From positions 62,001 through 126,000 of the forward strand of contig CAIKAC010000012.1 in assembly GCA_903825305.1 (NCBI GenBank): 64,000 bases of DNA, in the 5' to 3' direction. The notes under the pieces are model-generated. The model was not told where the DNA came from. It saw nothing but the letters and a program-made list of their open reading frames with translations, and ran no database searches. Shown in pieces: positions 42,829-51,297 of this stretch. The stretch's first letter is position 1. Each line of letters starts with the position of its first letter. A program made the translations under genes and the position numbers. Origin of the DNA: an uncultured Actinomycetes bacterium. Its GTDB lineage: Bacteria > Actinomycetota > Acidimicrobiia > Acidimicrobiales > RAAP-2.

Positions 42829-45425
42829 GCCGGCGGTTCAACAACTTCTGGTTCCAGCGTGACGCTGATCGACGGTTCCCCGACTTCCAAGACCAAGGTA
42901 CTCACGCCACCGGCGTCACACAGATCAGAAGCCGCTGCCTGGATTTCTCCGATTCGCTGCTCAGTATCGACAATGACGAGTTCAGTGACGACCGTTCGCA
43001 TGGAACGCTTCGCCGCTGTCTTTTCTCGGCGAACCACTGCGAGGACCTCGCGCACGCTGTCGTAGACCCCATCGATTCCCTCGGTTGATGGAGAGAGCTC
43101 GCCAACGGTGGGCCATGAACTTGTGTGAACGGAACCCGACTGCCACCACCGCCACACTTCGTCGGTTGCAAAAGGCAAGAAGGGGGCGAAAAGTCGCTGC
43201 AGGGTCGAAAGCGTGGCTGCCAAGGCACCACGCGCTGAACGCGTGGCCCCATCGTCGGGATCCCCATAAGCGCGGGCCTTGACTAATTCGAGGTAGTCAT
43301 CGCAGAACATCCAGAAGAAACTCTCCGTGCGCTCAAGCGCCCGGGCGTAGTCAAAGGCTTCGAATGCATCGGTCGCCTCAGTAACGAGTTCTCGAAGTTG
43401 ACCAAGGAGATCAAGGTCAATGGGTGCGGTAACGGCATCGATGTCTGGAATCGCGTGGCCTTCGAGGCGACCGATGACGAACTTGGACGCATTGAGAATC
43501 TTGATCGCCAAGCGGCGACCCACCTTCATCTGCGATTCGTCAATGGCCGTGTCGGTTCCGGGCCGACCACTTGCGGCCCAGTAACGAACCGCATCAGCTG
43601 AGTGAGTCTCAATCAGTGGCAACGGCGTTACGACGTTGCCCTTTGACTTGGACATCTTCTTGCGATCTGGGTCCAAGATCCAACCAGAGATGGCAGCGTC
43701 GCTCCACGGGAGGGTGCCAAATTCAAGTTCTGATCGAACCACCGTTGAGAACAACCACGTTCGGATGATGTCGTGCCCTTGAGGACGCATGTTCATCGGA
43801 AACACTCGAGCGAACCGATCCGCATCGTCTTCCCACTGTCCCGCAATTTGTGGCGTGAGCGAACTAGTTGCCCAGGTATCGAGGACGTCAGGGTCGGCTT
43901 GGAAACCATTGGCTTGGCCGCGCTGTGATGCGTCGTATCCCTTGGGTACGTCAGTTGAGGGGTCGATGGGAAGCTCGGACTCGCTCGGGATCAAGGGTTG
44001 GTCGTATTGAACCACGCCATCTCCATCAATGGGATACCAGACGGGGAAGGGGATACCAAAGAAGCGCTGCCTTGAAATATTCCAATCTCCGTTGAGGCCT
44101 TCGATCCAACTCACCAGACGGTGCGACATGTAGGCGGGGTGGAAACGCAAGGTTGCTGCCGCCTTGAGGAGCTGATCGCGTAATGGCGTCGTGGCGACAA
44201 ACCACTGCCGAGAGGTCACGATTTCGAGCGGCCGATCGCCCTTCTCGTAAAACTTCACGGGGTGAGTAATGGGTCGAGGTTCACCTCGCAACGCCCCCGA
44301 GGCGGTCAGCATTTCAACCATGGCGGCTTGTGCTTGCTTCGAGTTCTTTCCGACGATCTGGGCGTATGCCTCATTGGCTGCCTCGGGTGTGGTCGACGGG
44401 AAGTCACCTTCACCAAAGGTCACCGCTTCGAATCGACCGTCTCGGGCGATCAGGGTGCGCGTCGGCAGATCGAGTTCTCTCCACCAGACGACGTCAGTGG
44501 TGTCACCGAAGGTACAGATCATCGCAATGCCTGAGCCCTTTTCGGGATCGGCGAGCTCATGGGCCACGACGGGAACCTCGACACCAAAGATAGGGGTAAT
44601 AACTGAGGTTCCAAAGAGCGGCTGGTAGCGCTCATCATCCGGGTGAGCGACGAGCGCTACGCAAGAACAGAGCAATTCAGGTCGCGTGGTGTCAATTTCG
44701 ACCACCCCTGATTCATCCGCCTTGGCGAAGGCAATGCGATGGTACGCACCAGGCCGTTCTCGGTCTTCAAGTTCCGCTTGGCTTACCGCGGTTCGAAAAT
44801 CAACGTCCCACAGGGTTGGAGCGACATGGCTGTAGATCTCGCCACGGCTAAGGCCTCGCAAGAATGCTCGTTGGGACACGCGCTGGGCAGTTTCGCCAAC
44901 AGTCGCGTACTCCAAGGACCAGTCGACGCTGAGGCCAAGTGCTGTGAAGAGGTGCTTGAAAATCTTTTCGTCTTCCGTGGTGAGCTTGATGCAGAGTTCC
45001 ACAAAGTTCGGACGAGAAATGGCGATGCGATCCTTGGGTGCTTGCTCGGGGGGCTCAAAAGTGGGGTCGTAGGGAAGCGATGGATCGCAGCGAACGCCGT
45101 AGTAGTTCTCCACGCGACGCTCAGTGGGCAAGCCGTTGTCGTCCCAGCCCATGGGGTAGAACACATCTTTGCCTTGCATGCGGTGATAGCGAGCAATGGT
45201 GTCGGTGTGGGTGTAACTGAAAACGTGGCCGATGTGCAGCGATCCCGATGCCGTTGGCGGGGGCGTGTCGATGGAGAAGACTTCCTCACGCGGACGAGTT
45301 CCCTCGAAGCGATAGAGCTGTTCGCTGGCCCACAACTCAGCCAGTTTGGCTTCCAAACCATCAAGAGATGGCTTGTCGGGGGTGGTGCGTTGGTCGTGGG
45401 GCAGCGGTGCGGGGTGACTCGTCAT
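42825..45425 (-). CDS. valS: Valine--tRNA ligase (short, archaeal/rickettsial-like type)
   Basis: 866 residues. HIGH motif HIGHVFSYTH (64-67 core), KMSKS in DRKKMSKSKGNVV (about residue 588), a CP1 editing domain and an anticodon-binding C-terminus. The block MGWDDNGLPTERRVENYYGV and the lack of the C-terminal tRNA-arm coiled coil set it apart from the E. coli-type enzyme and place it with the divergent form found in some actinobacteria. It charges tRNA-Val. There is no Shine-Dalgarno sequence; TAGGCT lies 9 bp before the ATG. It is the only valS in this window. Confidence 0.94.
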   Translation of the reverse strand: MTSHPAPLPHDQRTTPDKPSLDGLEAKLAELWASEQLYRFEGTRPREEVFSIDTPPPTASGSLHIGHVFSYTHTDTIARYHRMQGKDVFYPMGWDDNGLPTERRVENYYGVRCDPSLPYDPTFEPPEQAPKDRIAISRPNFVELCIKLTTEDEKIFKHLFTALGLSVDWSLEYATVGETAQRVSQRAFLRGLSRGEIYSHVAPTLWDVDFRTAVSQAELEDRERPGAYHRIAFAKADESGVVEIDTTRPELLCSCVALVAHPDDERYQPLFGTSVITPIFGVEVPVVAHELADPEKGSGIAMICTFGDTTDVVWWRELDLPTRTLIARDGRFEAVTFGEGDFPSTTPEAANEAYAQIVGKNSKQAQAAMVEMLTASGALRGEPRPITHPVKFYEKGDRPLEIVTSRQWFVATTPLRDQLLKAAATLRFHPAYMSHRLVSWIEGLNGDWNISRQRFFGIPFPVWYPIDGDGVVQYDQPLIPSESELPIDPSTDVPKGYDASQRGQANGFQADPDVLDTWATSSLTPQIAGQWEDDADRFARVFPMNMRPQGHDIIRTWLFSTVVRSELEFGTLPWSDAAISGWILDPDRKKMSKSKGNVVTPLPLIETHSADAVRYWAASGRPGTDTAIDESQMKVGRRLAIKILNASKFVIGRLEGHAIPDIDAVTAPIDLDLLGQLRELVTEATDAFEAFDYARALERTESFFWMFCDDYLELVKARAYGDPDDGATRSARGALAATLSTLQRLFAPFLPFATDEVWRWWQSGSVHTSSWPTVGELSPSTEGIDGVYDSVREVLAVVRREKTAAKRSMRTVVTELVIVDTEQRIGEIQAAASDLCDAGGVSTLVLEVGEPSISVTLEPEVVEPPA

Positions 45426-45434
45426 GGAATGACC

Positions 45435-45440
45435 AGCCTA
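45435..45440 (-). promoter_or_regulatory. Candidate -10 box (TAGGCT) of valS
   Basis: On the minus strand TAGGCT ends 9 bp before the valS ATG. The same hexamer precedes the DivIVA-type and UPF0182 genes. Confidence 0.33.
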
Positions 45441-45459
45441 CAAAGCCGCGGCGCCCCGC

Positions 45460-46302
45460 TCAGGCGAAGTGGCCCGAGCCCTGTGTCGTGAGTTGGCCGA
45501 GGTGGTTGTACGCGCCCAGGTGCGCATCAAGGCCCTCTACGCGGCCTTTAAACCACAGGGGGTGGCCGTCAAAGGCTGGACGAGATGATTTGAACGAGAA
45601 GGTGGCCAAGTCCAAGGAAGGCTGCGAGCGACGGAGCACCTCAGCCAAGGCAACCGCTTGCAAGGGGCCATGAACGACGAGTCCGGGATAGCCCTCTTCC
45701 TCAGTGGCCCACTGCCGGTCGTAGTGGATGCGGTGAGCGTTGTAGGTGAGTGCAGAGAAGCGCACAAGAAGTGGTGGCGTTGGATCGAGGGAAAATTCGT
45801 AATCCCACGATGGTTGCTCATCGGCTTCGCCCGAAGGTTCGGGGACCTTGGTGGTCGCAGCTTCGCGGTACACGATGTCTTGCTCTTCAAGCACGACACC
45901 CGATGCCCCAGAGGTTCGATAGGCCACCGTGACAAACACCAAGGTGCCGCTTGAACCCTCCTTGACCGTGATGGCGGTGACTTCACCGTGGCGAGTAAGA
46001 GACTCTCCAACGTGGAGCTTTCCCTCGAATTGATATCGAGCTCCTACAAACATGCGTCGAGGTAGCTCTACCGGCGGCAAAAAGCCACCCTTTTTGGGGT
46101 GACCGTCGGGCCCGATGAGGGCTTGAGCTACATCGGGAAGAAATGCCAGCCAGTGCCACAGCGGCGGCAGCGCATCACCGGCACTGGGCGCAGGACCGGG
46201 AGCATCAAGGAGGAGATGGAGTCGCGCCGCCATGGCAGGGGTGACCGAATCAACACGATCTTCGGGTGTTGCGGTCCATGAGCCGTAGCTGACGTTCGAC
46301 AT
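45460..46302 (-). CDS. meh: Mesaconyl-C4-CoA (3-methylfumaryl-CoA) hydratase-like, HTD2 family
   Basis: 280 residues, two hot-dog halves. The N-terminal half carries DALPPLWHWLAFLPD and HPKKGGFLPPVELPRRM, and the middle VLEEQDIVYRE; the C-terminal half carries FSALTYNAHRIHYDRQWA with the catalytic-type histidine and GLVVHGPLQAVALAEVL. These blocks fit Meh, which hydrates mesaconyl-C4-CoA to (S)-citramalyl-CoA. Other members of the family are general fungal-HTD2-like acyl-CoA hydratases, so substrate assignment leans on context: the start overlaps the stop of an mct-like gene by one base (TAATG), and a CitE-type lyase gene is divergent next to it. Confidence 0.78.
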   Translation of the reverse strand: MSNVSYGSWTATPEDRVDSVTPAMAARLHLLLDAPGPAPSAGDALPPLWHWLAFLPDVAQALIGPDGHPKKGGFLPPVELPRRMFVGARYQFEGKLHVGESLTRHGEVTAITVKEGSSGTLVFVTVAYRTSGASGVVLEEQDIVYREAATTKVPEPSGEADEQPSWDYEFSLDPTPPLLVRFSALTYNAHRIHYDRQWATEEEGYPGLVVHGPLQAVALAEVLRRSQPSLDLATFSFKSSRPAFDGHPLWFKGRVEGLDAHLGAYNHLGQLTTQGSGHFA

Positions 46303-47531
46303 TATTGGCCGCCAATTACCCCTGCACTGCGCAGGGCGTCAATGGTTTCCTCATCAAGGCCAAGGTCGTCGTGCAGTACTGACGTGGTCTCTGTTCCCAC
46401 TCCTGGAGAATTCTGCGCGCGAGGAACGGAAACAACGTTTTCGTCAAATTTCAAGACCGCTCGAGGGGTCGGCACCGTGCCGATGTCGGGGAAGTGAACA
46501 TTCTCAAAGAGGCCACTCTTGGCGAGGGGAGATTCAGGAGAACGAACGAAATCTTCGACACTGCGGTAGGGGCCCCAAAGAATTTTGGCTTCAGCCAATG
46601 CTCGGGTGACTTCGGCGAAACTCCGCCGCTCGAACCACGGGCTAAAGAGCGCTGACGATACGCGGCGGTATTTGTATCGGGTGACTTCATCGTCAAAGTC
46701 GAGACCCATGGAGACCGACAAGCCTGCGAAGGCATCCCTGGTGCCGGTGAGCTCGACCATGGTGTTCCAGTGCTTGGAGGTCAGCAAAATGGTCATGACG
46801 TGACCACCATCAGCAGTTTTGAAATCGTGGCCATAGAGGCCGAAAGTGAAGTTGCCATCGCGTTGTCTTGGTTCATTGTTGATGACGACTTCGGCCACCA
46901 TGCCTAAGTTCGCGGCCGTTGTCGCCGCAACATCAGCGAGGGAGACCGAGATGTACTGACCCTTACCCGTACGCTCTCGAACTTTGAGAGCAGTGAGCAC
47001 TGCGATGACTGAGTGCAGCCCAGCAAGAAGGTCCCAAGCAGGCAACACATGGTTCACCGGACTCGTGTCGCTCGGCGATCCCGTGATCATAGGAAAGCCC
47101 ACTTCTGAGTTGACGGTGTAGTCAACGGCTGGCCGGCCATCGGCGTGACCGAGAATGTGCACCATGATGAGGTCTTCGCGCCATTCACAGAGCTCTTCGT
47201 AGCTAATGCCCGAGTGCCCAACGGTATTGGTGACGACAATGCCGCCCTCAGGACCTTGGGCTTGAAGGAGTTTGCCGATAATCTCCTGGCCTTGCTTCGA
47301 GCGCGTGTTTACTTCTACCGATCGCTTCCCTCGATTGAGTGTCGCCCAATAGATGGAGCGCCCCATGGCGGAGAAGGGCAGTCGGCGCGTGTCACTCGCG
47401 CCGCCGGGAGGGTCAATGCGGGTGACCTCGGCGCCGAGTTGGCTCAAGGTCATTGCGCAGCTAGGTCCAGCCACGTAGGTAGAGATGTCAAGAACTTTGA
47501 CGCCTGCGAGTGGTGCTTCAGGTGTGCTCAT
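46302..47531 (-). CDS. mct: Mesaconyl-CoA C1-C4 CoA transferase (2-methylfumaryl-CoA isomerase)-like
   Basis: 409 residues, a class III CoA transferase (CaiB/BaiF fold). D200 in GQYISVSLADVAA is the expected catalytic aspartate that carries CoA. The blocks VDYTVNSEVGFPMITG and NHVLPAWDLLAGLHSV, with GMVAEVVIN after the Asp, are what I recall of Mct from the 3-hydroxypropionate bi-cycle rather than of general formyl-CoA or carnitine transferases. Mct moves CoA within mesaconate from C1 to C4. TAGGTT lies 8 bp before the ATG with no Shine-Dalgarno sequence. It is first in an operon with meh. Confidence 0.78.
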   Translation of the reverse strand: MSTPEAPLAGVKVLDISTYVAGPSCAMTLSQLGAEVTRIDPPGGASDTRRLPFSAMGRSIYWATLNRGKRSVEVNTRSKQGQEIIGKLLQAQGPEGGIVVTNTVGHSGISYEELCEWREDLIMVHILGHADGRPAVDYTVNSEVGFPMITGSPSDTSPVNHVLPAWDLLAGLHSVIAVLTALKVRERTGKGQYISVSLADVAATTAANLGMVAEVVINNEPRQRDGNFTFGLYGHDFKTADGGHVMTILLTSKHWNTMVELTGTRDAFAGLSVSMGLDFDDEVTRYKYRRVSSALFSPWFERRSFAEVTRALAEAKILWGPYRSVEDFVRSPESPLAKSGLFENVHFPDIGTVPTPRAVLKFDENVVSVPRAQNSPGVGTETTSVLHDDLGLDEETIDALRSAGVIGGQ

Positions 47532-47539
47532 AGGGAATA

Positions 47540-47545
47540 AACCTA
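47540..47545 (-). promoter_or_regulatory. Candidate -10 box (TAGGTT) of mct
   Basis: On the minus strand TAGGTT ends 8 bp before the mct ATG, which has no ribosome binding site. Confidence 0.3.
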
Positions 47546-47601
47546 GGCGCTGGGCGGCTTCGAAGCCATGACAAGTGCCCTTGGCCAGTGATGCAAACTG
47601 T

Positions 47602-47613
47602 TACCGTTCGGTA
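47602..47613. promoter_or_regulatory. Palindrome between mct-meh and the lyase gene, possible TetR operator
   Basis: TACCG-TT-CGGTA, perfect 5-bp arms, lies in the 112-bp divergent region, 71 bp from mct and 30 bp from the lyase start. ACCGnnCGGT cores are common in TetR-type operators of actinobacterial lipid genes. One site here could control both transcripts. Confidence 0.4.
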
Positions 47614-47643
47614 GCCACGCTTTACAGAATGAGGGATCCAACC

Positions 47644-48531
47644 GTGAACGATGCACCACGCGCCCGTCGGAGTTGTCATGCAGTGCCCGCATCGAGCGAG
47701 AAGTTCCTCGCCAAGGCTCCCGAACTCGGGGCTGACATGTACTTCCTGGATTTGGAAGACGCGGTGGCGCTCGACGCCAAGGTTCAAGCGAGGGACCTCG
47801 CAGCGACAGCAATTGCTGAAGCTGCTTGGGGGGACGCGGTCGTGTGCGTGCGAGTGAACGCCTGGGCCACCGATCTGACTGATGCTGATCTCACAGCAAT
47901 CGTTGCTGCTCGCACCGCTCGCCTTGACGAGGTGATGTTGCCCAAGGTTGAAAGTGTCGATGACATTGTGGACCTTGACCTGCGACTCTCTGAGCTCGAA
48001 ATCAAGGCCGGCCTTGAGGCGGGTCATATAGGTATTGCCGCACTCATCGAGACGGCCCGAGGCGTCATGAATGTCGAAGCGATTGCGGGAGCATCTCCTC
48101 GACTTAGCTCCTTGGTACTCGGCCCCTTGGATCTCGCAGCGTCGTTGCAGATGCCGCCGGCCGCCTCGGGGGATCCTGCGGATCACTTTGATTACGTGTT
48201 CATGCGGCTTCTCGTTGCAGCTCGCAGTTTTGGGCTGAGCGTGATTGACGGTCCTTTCCCAGCCGTGAAAGATCTCGATCGTCTCGCCACCGCGGCACAA
48301 CGAACGAGGGCGCTGGGTTTCGACGGAAAGATGACCCTTCATCCCGGCCAAATTGAAGTAGTGAATCGCATCTTTAGCCCCAGCGATGCAGAAATTGATC
48401 GCGCGCGAGGCATCGTCGCGGCCCTAGAGGCCGATAATGCCGATGGGGCATTGTTCCACGATGGCGAAATGATTGATGAGGCATCCGCCAAAGCCGCTCG
48501 CGCGATTCTTGCTCGCGCCGATCGGGCCTAG
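47644..48531 (+). CDS. HpcH/HpaI-CitE family lyase (citramalyl-CoA/malyl-CoA lyase-like)
   Basis: 295 residues from a GTG at 47644, chosen because GAGGGA lies 7 bp before it; an ATG at 47629 would add five codons without a binding site. The TIM barrel shows RARRSCHAVPASSEKFL, ADMYFLDLEDAV, the metal ligands in ALIETARGVMN and LGPLDLAAS, and MTLHPGQIEVVN. CitE-like lyases split CoA thioesters of citramalate, malate or beta-methylmalate. Beside mct and meh, cleavage of (S)-citramalyl-CoA to acetyl-CoA and pyruvate is the natural guess. A CitE-like thioesterase or general malyl-CoA lyase remains possible. Confidence 0.8.
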   Translation: MNDAPRARRSCHAVPASSEKFLAKAPELGADMYFLDLEDAVALDAKVQARDLAATAIAEAAWGDAVVCVRVNAWATDLTDADLTAIVAARTARLDEVMLPKVESVDDIVDLDLRLSELEIKAGLEAGHIGIAALIETARGVMNVEAIAGASPRLSSLVLGPLDLAASLQMPPAASGDPADHFDYVFMRLLVAARSFGLSVIDGPFPAVKDLDRLATAAQRTRALGFDGKMTLHPGQIEVVNRIFSPSDAEIDRARGIVAALEADNADGALFHDGEMIDEASAKAARAILARADRA

Positions 48532-48534
48532 CCT
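48529..48534 (+). promoter_or_regulatory. Candidate -10 box (TAGCCT) of cysS
   Basis: TAGCCT starts on the stop codon of the lyase gene and ends 9 bp before the cysS ATG. An AGAGGA close to the ATG may instead act as ribosome binding site. Confidence 0.22.
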
Positions 48535-48543
48535 TAGAGGACC

Positions 48544-49920
48544 ATGCTGCAGCTTCACGACACCCTTACCGGAGAAGTGGCGGAATTCAAGCTCCGCGAC
48601 CCAGGCAAGGTCTCGATGTACATCTGTGGGCCGACGGTGTATGACTTGCCGCACCTTGGTCACGGCCGCTTCACCTTGGTCTTTGATGTGCTGCGTCGCT
48701 ATCTCATCTTCTCTGGCCTTGCGGTCACCTATGTGTCGAACATCACTGACATCGACGACAAAATCATCCAACGAGCCGCTGCGGAATCGCGAAGTGAAGC
48801 CGCGGTCTGTGAAGAATATGAGGCCAAGTGGTGGGAAGCCATGGATGCCTTGGGTGTCATGCGACCCGATGCCACGCCGCACGCGACCGCATTCGTCGAC
48901 GACATGGTGGCCATGATTTCTCAATTACTTGAACGCGGCGTGGCGTATCAAACGTCGGATGGCGTCTATCTCGACGTGGGCCAGGTCGAAGGCTATGGAG
49001 CCTTGGCTGGTCAGCCGCTTGCCTCCCTCAAAGCGGGAGCGCGCATTGAAGAACACGACGAGAAGCGCTCGCCGCTGGACTTTGCCCTCTGGAAAGCGGC
49101 CAAGCCAGGTGAACCCTCCTGGGCAGCCCCCTTTGGTGAGGGTCGGCCGGGCTGGCACACCGAATGCGTGGTGATGAGCCTTGACCTGCTCGGTGAAGGT
49201 TTTGATCTTCACGGCGGCGGTTTGGACTTGAAGTTTCCACACCATGAAAATGAACGGGCCCAAGCAGTGGCGCTGGGGCGCCCCTTTGCAGCTCACTGGG
49301 CTCACAACGGATGGGTCATGGTCGAAGGCGAAAAGATGTCGAAGTCGTTAGGCAACTTCACGTCGCTCACCGACCTGTTAGAGAAGTCAGACGGCCGTGC
49401 GTACCGCTTGTTGGTACTGCGCTCTCACTACCGCGCCCCGATTGAGGTGACTCCCGACACCATCATTGATGCCGAGCGCGGCCTTGAGCGCCTCGATGGC
49501 ATTGCTCGGCGCTTGTCGCTCAAATCTCCCGTGATGCCTGTTGTGCTGGGCGATCGTGCTGGCCTCGATGGAGAGGTAATCGACCGATTTGTGTCCCTCA
49601 TGGATAACGATTTGCAAACGCCGCAGGCCTTGGGACTCGTATTCGACACCATTTCGCGCGCCAATTCGGCGGCTGATGCACAAGATCTCGATGGTGCGGC
49701 ACGCTTGGGCGCCACGGCACTCTTGCTCGCGGGAGCCATGGGCCTTGAGGCTCGCGTCGAGACATCAAGCCTGGACGCCGAGACCCAGGCACTCATTGTG
49801 GCTCGAGACGAAGCCAGAGCTGCCAAGGATTTTGCCCAGGCTGATGCATTGCGTGATGCGTTAATCAGCCGTGGTTGGGTGGTTGAAGACACAGCATCTG
49901 GCACCGCTGTCCGTCGCTGA
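48544..49920 (+). CDS. cysS: Cysteine--tRNA ligase
   Basis: 458 residues. The zinc ligand C28 in [10 protein letters not shown], the HIGH variant HLGH (37-40), the further zinc ligands in [10 protein letters not shown] and [16 protein letters not shown], and [10 protein letters not shown] all fit CysRS. CGPTVYD rather than CGITPYD rules out the related mycothiol ligase MshC. It follows the lyase gene by 12 bp. Confidence 0.96.
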   Translation: MLQLHDTLTGEVAEFKLRDPGKVSMYICGPTVYDLPHLGHGRFTLVFDVLRRYLIFSGLAVTYVSNITDIDDKIIQRAAAESRSEAAVCEEYEAKWWEAMDALGVMRPDATPHATAFVDDMVAMISQLLERGVAYQTSDGVYLDVGQVEGYGALAGQPLASLKAGARIEEHDEKRSPLDFALWKAAKPGEPSWAAPFGEGRPGWHTECVVMSLDLLGEGFDLHGGGLDLKFPHHENERAQAVALGRPFAAHWAHNGWVMVEGEKMSKSLGNFTSLTDLLEKSDGRAYRLLVLRSHYRAPIEVTPDTIIDAERGLERLDGIARRLSLKSPVMPVVLGDRAGLDGEVIDRFVSLMDNDLQTPQALGLVFDTISRANSAADAQDLDGAARLGATALLLAGAMGLEARVETSSLDAETQALIVARDEARAAKDFAQADALRDALISRGWVVEDTASGTAVRR

Positions 49921-49938
49921 GCAGCGTCAGGGGATAAG

Positions 49939-49958
49939 TTATTACCCACTAGTAATAA
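49939..49958. promoter_or_regulatory. 7-6-7 inverted repeat upstream of acyl-CoA dehydrogenase
   Basis: TTATTAC and GTAATAA are perfect 7-bp arms around CCACTA, ending 27 bp before the ATG at 49986. The placement fits a repressor site over the promoter. It has the same 7-6-7 geometry as the site at 18019 but different bases. Confidence 0.42.
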
Positions 49959-49985
49959 TTGGCGACCCGCTGACGGAGGTAGACA

Positions 49986-51200
49986 ATGGCTGAGTTCTCG
50001 ATGGATCTGAACGAAGACCAGATCACGGTTCGAGATTGGGTTCACGAATTTGCGGTCAATCAGATTCGCCCCGTCGCTCACGAGTGGGATGAACGCGAAG
50101 AAACGCCGTGGCCCGTCATCGAAGAAGCGGCGCGCGCAGGCCTCTATTCGCTTGACTTCATGGCTGATGCCTCCACCGACCCTCAGGGCTTGAAATTGGT
50201 GTTGGCATTAGAAGAACTCGCCTGGGGCGATGCTGGCATTGGTCTCTCCATTGTGGGGACCATGTTGGGGGTGGCGGGCATCATGGCCAATGGCACGCCG
50301 GAACAGCAAATGGAATGGATCCCGCAGTGCTTTGGCACCGCTGACGACGTCAAGATCGCTGCCTTCTGCGTATCGGAACCCGACGCTGGGAGCGACGTTT
50401 CGAGTTTGAAAACCAGAGCCGTTTATGACGAAGCCACCGACGAGTGGGTGCTTAATGGTACGAAAACCTGGATCACCAATGGCGGTATCGCCAACGTGCA
50501 TGTGGTGGTGGCATCAGTGGACCCTGAGCTTCGTGGCCGGGGGCAAGCCAGTTTTGTGATTCCCGAAGGCACCAAGGGAATTAGCCAAGGACAAAAATTC
50601 AAAAAGATGGGTATCCGTGCCTCCCATACGGCAGAGGTGGTGCTTGACGACTGCCGGATTCCAGGGCGCTTCTTGCTTGGTGGCAAAGCACGGCTCGATG
50701 AGCGTTTGGCTCGAGCCCGCGAAGGGGCACGGTCGGGCGAACAGGTCGCGATGAAGACCTTCGAGTCAACGCGGCCTTCGGTTGGGGCCCAAGCACTTGG
50801 CATTGCCCGAGCCGCCTATGAGTTCTCGCTCGATTACGCCAAAGAGCGCAAGCAATTTGGCCGCGCCATTATCGAGAACCAAGCAATTGCCTTCAAATTG
50901 GCCGACATGAAAATGGCGATTGATGCGTCGCGACTCTTGGTTTGGCGAGCAGCTTGGATGGCAGCCACGGGTAAGCCTTTTGAACACGGCGAAGGTTCAA
51001 TGTCGAAGTTGATGGCAGGCGAAACCGCCGTTCGAGTTACCGAAGAAGCCATTCAGATCATGGGCGGCTATGGATATGTCCGCGAGAACCCCGTGGAACG
51101 CTGGCACCGAGACTCAAAGATCTACACCATTTTTGAGGGCACATCGGAAATTCAGCGTTTGATTATCGCTCGTTCCATCTCGGGGATGCGTATCCAGTAA
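49986..51200 (+). CDS. Acyl-CoA dehydrogenase
   Basis: 404 residues with the full family pattern: CVSEPDAGSDVSSLKTRA, WVLNGTKTWITNGG, FDYAKERKQFG-type helix (SLDYAKERKQFGRAI), IQIMGGYGYVRENPVERWHR and TIFEGTSEIQRLIIARSI. It oxidises an acyl-CoA to the 2-enoyl-CoA and passes electrons to ETF. GGAGGT lies 7 bp before the ATG, and an inverted repeat is just upstream, so it is likely repressed by a lipid-responsive regulator. Chain length specificity cannot be read. Confidence 0.93.
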   Translation: MAEFSMDLNEDQITVRDWVHEFAVNQIRPVAHEWDEREETPWPVIEEAARAGLYSLDFMADASTDPQGLKLVLALEELAWGDAGIGLSIVGTMLGVAGIMANGTPEQQMEWIPQCFGTADDVKIAAFCVSEPDAGSDVSSLKTRAVYDEATDEWVLNGTKTWITNGGIANVHVVVASVDPELRGRGQASFVIPEGTKGISQGQKFKKMGIRASHTAEVVLDDCRIPGRFLLGGKARLDERLARAREGARSGEQVAMKTFESTRPSVGAQALGIARAAYEFSLDYAKERKQFGRAIIENQAIAFKLADMKMAIDASRLLVWRAAWMAATGKPFEHGEGSMSKLMAGETAVRVTEEAIQIMGGYGYVRENPVERWHRDSKIYTIFEGTSEIQRLIIARSISGMRIQ

Positions 51201-51285
51201 CCGTGAGAATGCAGCGTGGCGCCGTGGTGGCCGTCCTTTAAGGAACTTCTTAATCTCAGACTGAAAATCCTGCCATTTTCACCGT

Positions 51286-51291
51286 TACGCT
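51286..51291 (+). promoter_or_regulatory. Candidate -10 box (TACGCT) of the secreted lectin-like gene
   Basis: TACGCT ends 6 bp before the GTG start; no ribosome binding site is present, so a leaderless transcript fits. Confidence 0.33.
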
Positions 51292-51297
51292 TACCTC

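Noticed and set aside
45460-46302. Meh-like gene as an ordinary MaoC hydratase of beta-oxidation
   Set aside because: Possible, but the PPLWHWLAFLP and GGFLPPVELPRRM blocks and coupling to an Mct-like gene favour the mesaconyl-C4-CoA hydratase group.
47518-48351. 277-residue minus-strand open frame opposite the CitE-type lyase
   Set aside because: The plus-strand lyase has full family motifs; the minus translation is rich in Cys, His and Arg without any pattern.
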